A stretch of 64,000 nt of DNA from Bacillus sp. es.036 (GTDB taxonomy: Bacteria > Bacillota > Bacilli > Bacillales > Guptibacillaceae): the NCBI RefSeq assembly GCF_002563635.1, contig NZ_PDIZ01000001.1, forward strand, positions 2,852,001 to 2,916,000, in the 5' to 3' direction. The position numbers and the translations under genes are program-made. Position 1 is the stretch's first letter, and each line of letters opens with the position of its first letter. Shown here piece after piece: positions 62,863-64,000 of the stretch. The notes under the pieces are model-generated. The model did not search any database. It was not told the origin of the DNA and saw nothing but the letters and a program-made list of their open reading frames with translations.

Positions 62863-63735
62863 TTGTTATTGCTGCTTTTATGGGCTTTACCAACAGGCTT
62901 AGCCATTGGAGCGATCTCGGGATTTTTCGGGGTGGGCGGTGGATTTCTTCTTACGCCTATCCTTCTACTTCTTGGGTATTCGCCTTCAACCGCCATCACA
63001 ATCAGTTTACTTTACAGTATGAGTACATCGATTTCTGGAGCTTTAACCTATATACAAAGTAAGAAATTCATATTAAAAACTACACTATTTCTATCAATTA
63101 GTGGCATGATTGGAACTCAGCTCGCTAAGCCACTTGTCCTCTATCTCACTAAAGAAGGACTAGATGATGCGGCTATCTCCCTATTATATATCCTTCTTTT
63201 AGGGTATTTTTCAATATCCATGCTGTTCGAAGCTAACAAAAACGCTGAAAATAGAAGTACTACTACCTTTTCCCCTCTTGGACCAATTCTAATCGGCTTA
63301 CTAGGCGGATTTGTTTCTTCAATTCTTGGCGTTGGAGGTGGCTTCGTGATGGTACCGTTATTAATAAGTGTATTAGGTATACCAGCCCAACTAGCCGTTG
63401 GTACATCGCTTACGTCAATCTTCTTCATTGTATCGACAGGTTTTTTCTCTTACATACAAACGGTCTCGATCCCGATTACGCTTGCTACTATTCTTGTGAT
63501 TGGGGCATTAATTGGGGCGCGATTTGGCGCAAGCGTAACAGCTTCTTTTCCTGAAAAAATGATGAAGAAATTACTTGGCGTACTTTATTTTTTTACAATG
63601 ATTAGTATTGTATTAAAGCTACTTCACCAAACAATTCCTGGCCTCCTCATTCTTATCGGATACATTATGACGTTAATGGGTCTATTTCTTTACCAGTATT
63701 GGACGAAAAAGAAGCGCCTATTCTTTTTTGAATAG
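62863..63735 (+). CDS. TSUP (TauE/SafE) family membrane permease
   Basis: 290 residues, about eight helices. The start is TTG 62863 (MLLLLLWALPTGLAIGAIS), 9 nt after AAAGGGG. Two repeat motifs: GAISGFFGVGGGFLLTPILL (about 16-35) and FVSSILGVGGGFVMVPLLIS (about 153-172) define the family, which exports sulfite, sulfoacetate or similar anions. No sulfur genes are adjacent. A hairpin (about 62799-62827) lies in its leader. Confidence 0.9.
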   Translation: MLLLLLWALPTGLAIGAISGFFGVGGGFLLTPILLLLGYSPSTAITISLLYSMSTSISGALTYIQSKKFILKTTLFLSISGMIGTQLAKPLVLYLTKEGLDDAAISLLYILLLGYFSISMLFEANKNAENRSTTTFSPLGPILIGLLGGFVSSILGVGGGFVMVPLLISVLGIPAQLAVGTSLTSIFFIVSTGFFSYIQTVSIPITLATILVIGALIGARFGASVTASFPEKMMKKLLGVLYFFTMISIVLKLLHQTIPGLLILIGYIMTLMGLFLYQYWTKKKRLFFFE

Positions 63736-63741
63736 ACGCTA
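63712..63741. terminator. bidirectional terminator between TSUP and csbA
   Basis: AGCGCCTATTC / GAATAGACGCT (one mismatch) with a TTTTTT loop, overlapping both stop codons; minus strand continues TTCTTTTTCG. Confidence 0.7.
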
Positions 63742-63969
63742 CTTCATTTTTTTCTTATTCTTTTTTTGGGTTTGCATCGAAAAATAAAAACCTACGAGCG
63801 AAGACAGTACGGTTAATAAAATAAGGTGAATGGGATGGTCAATACCACCGAATACAGCCCACATAAATAAAATGGTTAATCCAAAGCTAACGTATGTGTT
63901 ATATGTTACTCGTGTAAACACGACCATAATTATCGATGGAACTAATAAAGCAATTAATATTCCTTGCAT
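63739..63969 (-). CDS. csbA: CsbA general-stress membrane protein
   Basis: 76 residues, the same as B. subtilis CsbA, with helices at about 4-20, 26-44 and 47-64 and a basic tail (QTQKKNKKKMK). VVFTRVTYNTYVSFGLTILF (about 16-35) recalls the LFTRVTFNHYV pattern. csbA precedes uvrB in B. subtilis as here, though a TSUP gene is inserted on the other strand. It is sigma-B controlled in B. subtilis; the promoter would lie beyond the window. Confidence 0.82.
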   Translation of the reverse strand: MQGILIALLVPSIIMVVFTRVTYNTYVSFGLTILFMWAVFGGIDHPIHLILLTVLSSLVGFYFSMQTQKKNKKKMK

Positions 63970-64000
63970 ATGGATGAGTTCCCCTCTCTCTAAACACTTC

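Overview
The window looks like a low-to-mid GC Firmicute chromosome, family Bacillaceae. It has Bacillus-type Shine-Dalgarno sequences before nearly every gene and frequent TTG/GTG starts. It also carries blocks in Bacillus subtilis-like order: eno-gpmI-tpiA-pgk-gapA-cggR; secG-est-rnr-smpB-ssrA; crh-whiA-yvcK-rapZ-yvcI; the his operon; hprK-lgt-ppaX; and csbA-uvrB-uvrA. The tmRNA encodes a tag ending FALAA, as in other bacilli. No 16S/23S rRNA, prophage, integrase, transposase or CRISPR array was seen, so the species is not named.

Region 1 to 14.5 kb is the accessory-like part. It holds a truncated Gfo/Idh/MocA dehydrogenase coupled to a small alarmone synthetase (YwaC/RelP type), a short-chain fatty acid permease, an HpaB-type hydroxylase, a SurA_N lipoprotein, a thioesterase, a VOC protein, a NERD protein with a 20-bp-period repeat at its 3' end, ilvD, a DUF1540 protein, an MFS transporter, a Q/G-rich repeat protein, a DJ-1/PfpI protein divergent from a CidR-like LysR regulator, and a damaged PadR gene next to DUF4188.

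Region 14.5 to 28.4 kb (minus strand) is trans-translation and RNA decay (ssrA, smpB, rnr), a carboxylesterase, secG, the complete lower glycolytic operon under CggR, a glutaredoxin-like protein and sigma-54. Region 28.6 to 37.8 kb has a holin-like protein, tRNA-Arg, clpP with a CtsR box, crh, whiA-yvcK-rapZ-yvcI, trxB, the TPR protein YvcD and an unlisted 45-residue peptide gene. Region 37.8 to 44.2 kb is a full histidine operon (hisZ-G-D-B-H-A-F-I). chaA and map lie on the opposite strand between it and yvoF-ppaX-yvoD-lgt-hprK. Region 50.6 to 55.7 kb is the glycerol regulon (glpP, glpF, glpK, glpD), with terminator leaders before glpF and glpD that fit GlpP antitermination, plus a cre box. 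The end holds yvlD, yvlB, a DUF4870 protein, uvrA-uvrB with a LexA-like box, a TSUP permease and csbA.

Regulation visible in sequence centres on carbon flux. CggR controls glycolysis; HprK, Crh and CcpA-type cre sites link to glycerol and fatty acid uptake; YvcK and RapZ act in cell envelope and metabolic control. I found no clear undescribed multi-gene system. The most unusual signals are non-coding: the same-face palindrome array at 6.6 kb, the 150-bp MITE-like element at 19.4 kb, the long rnr-smpB hairpin, and the orphan terminator upstream of yvcI.
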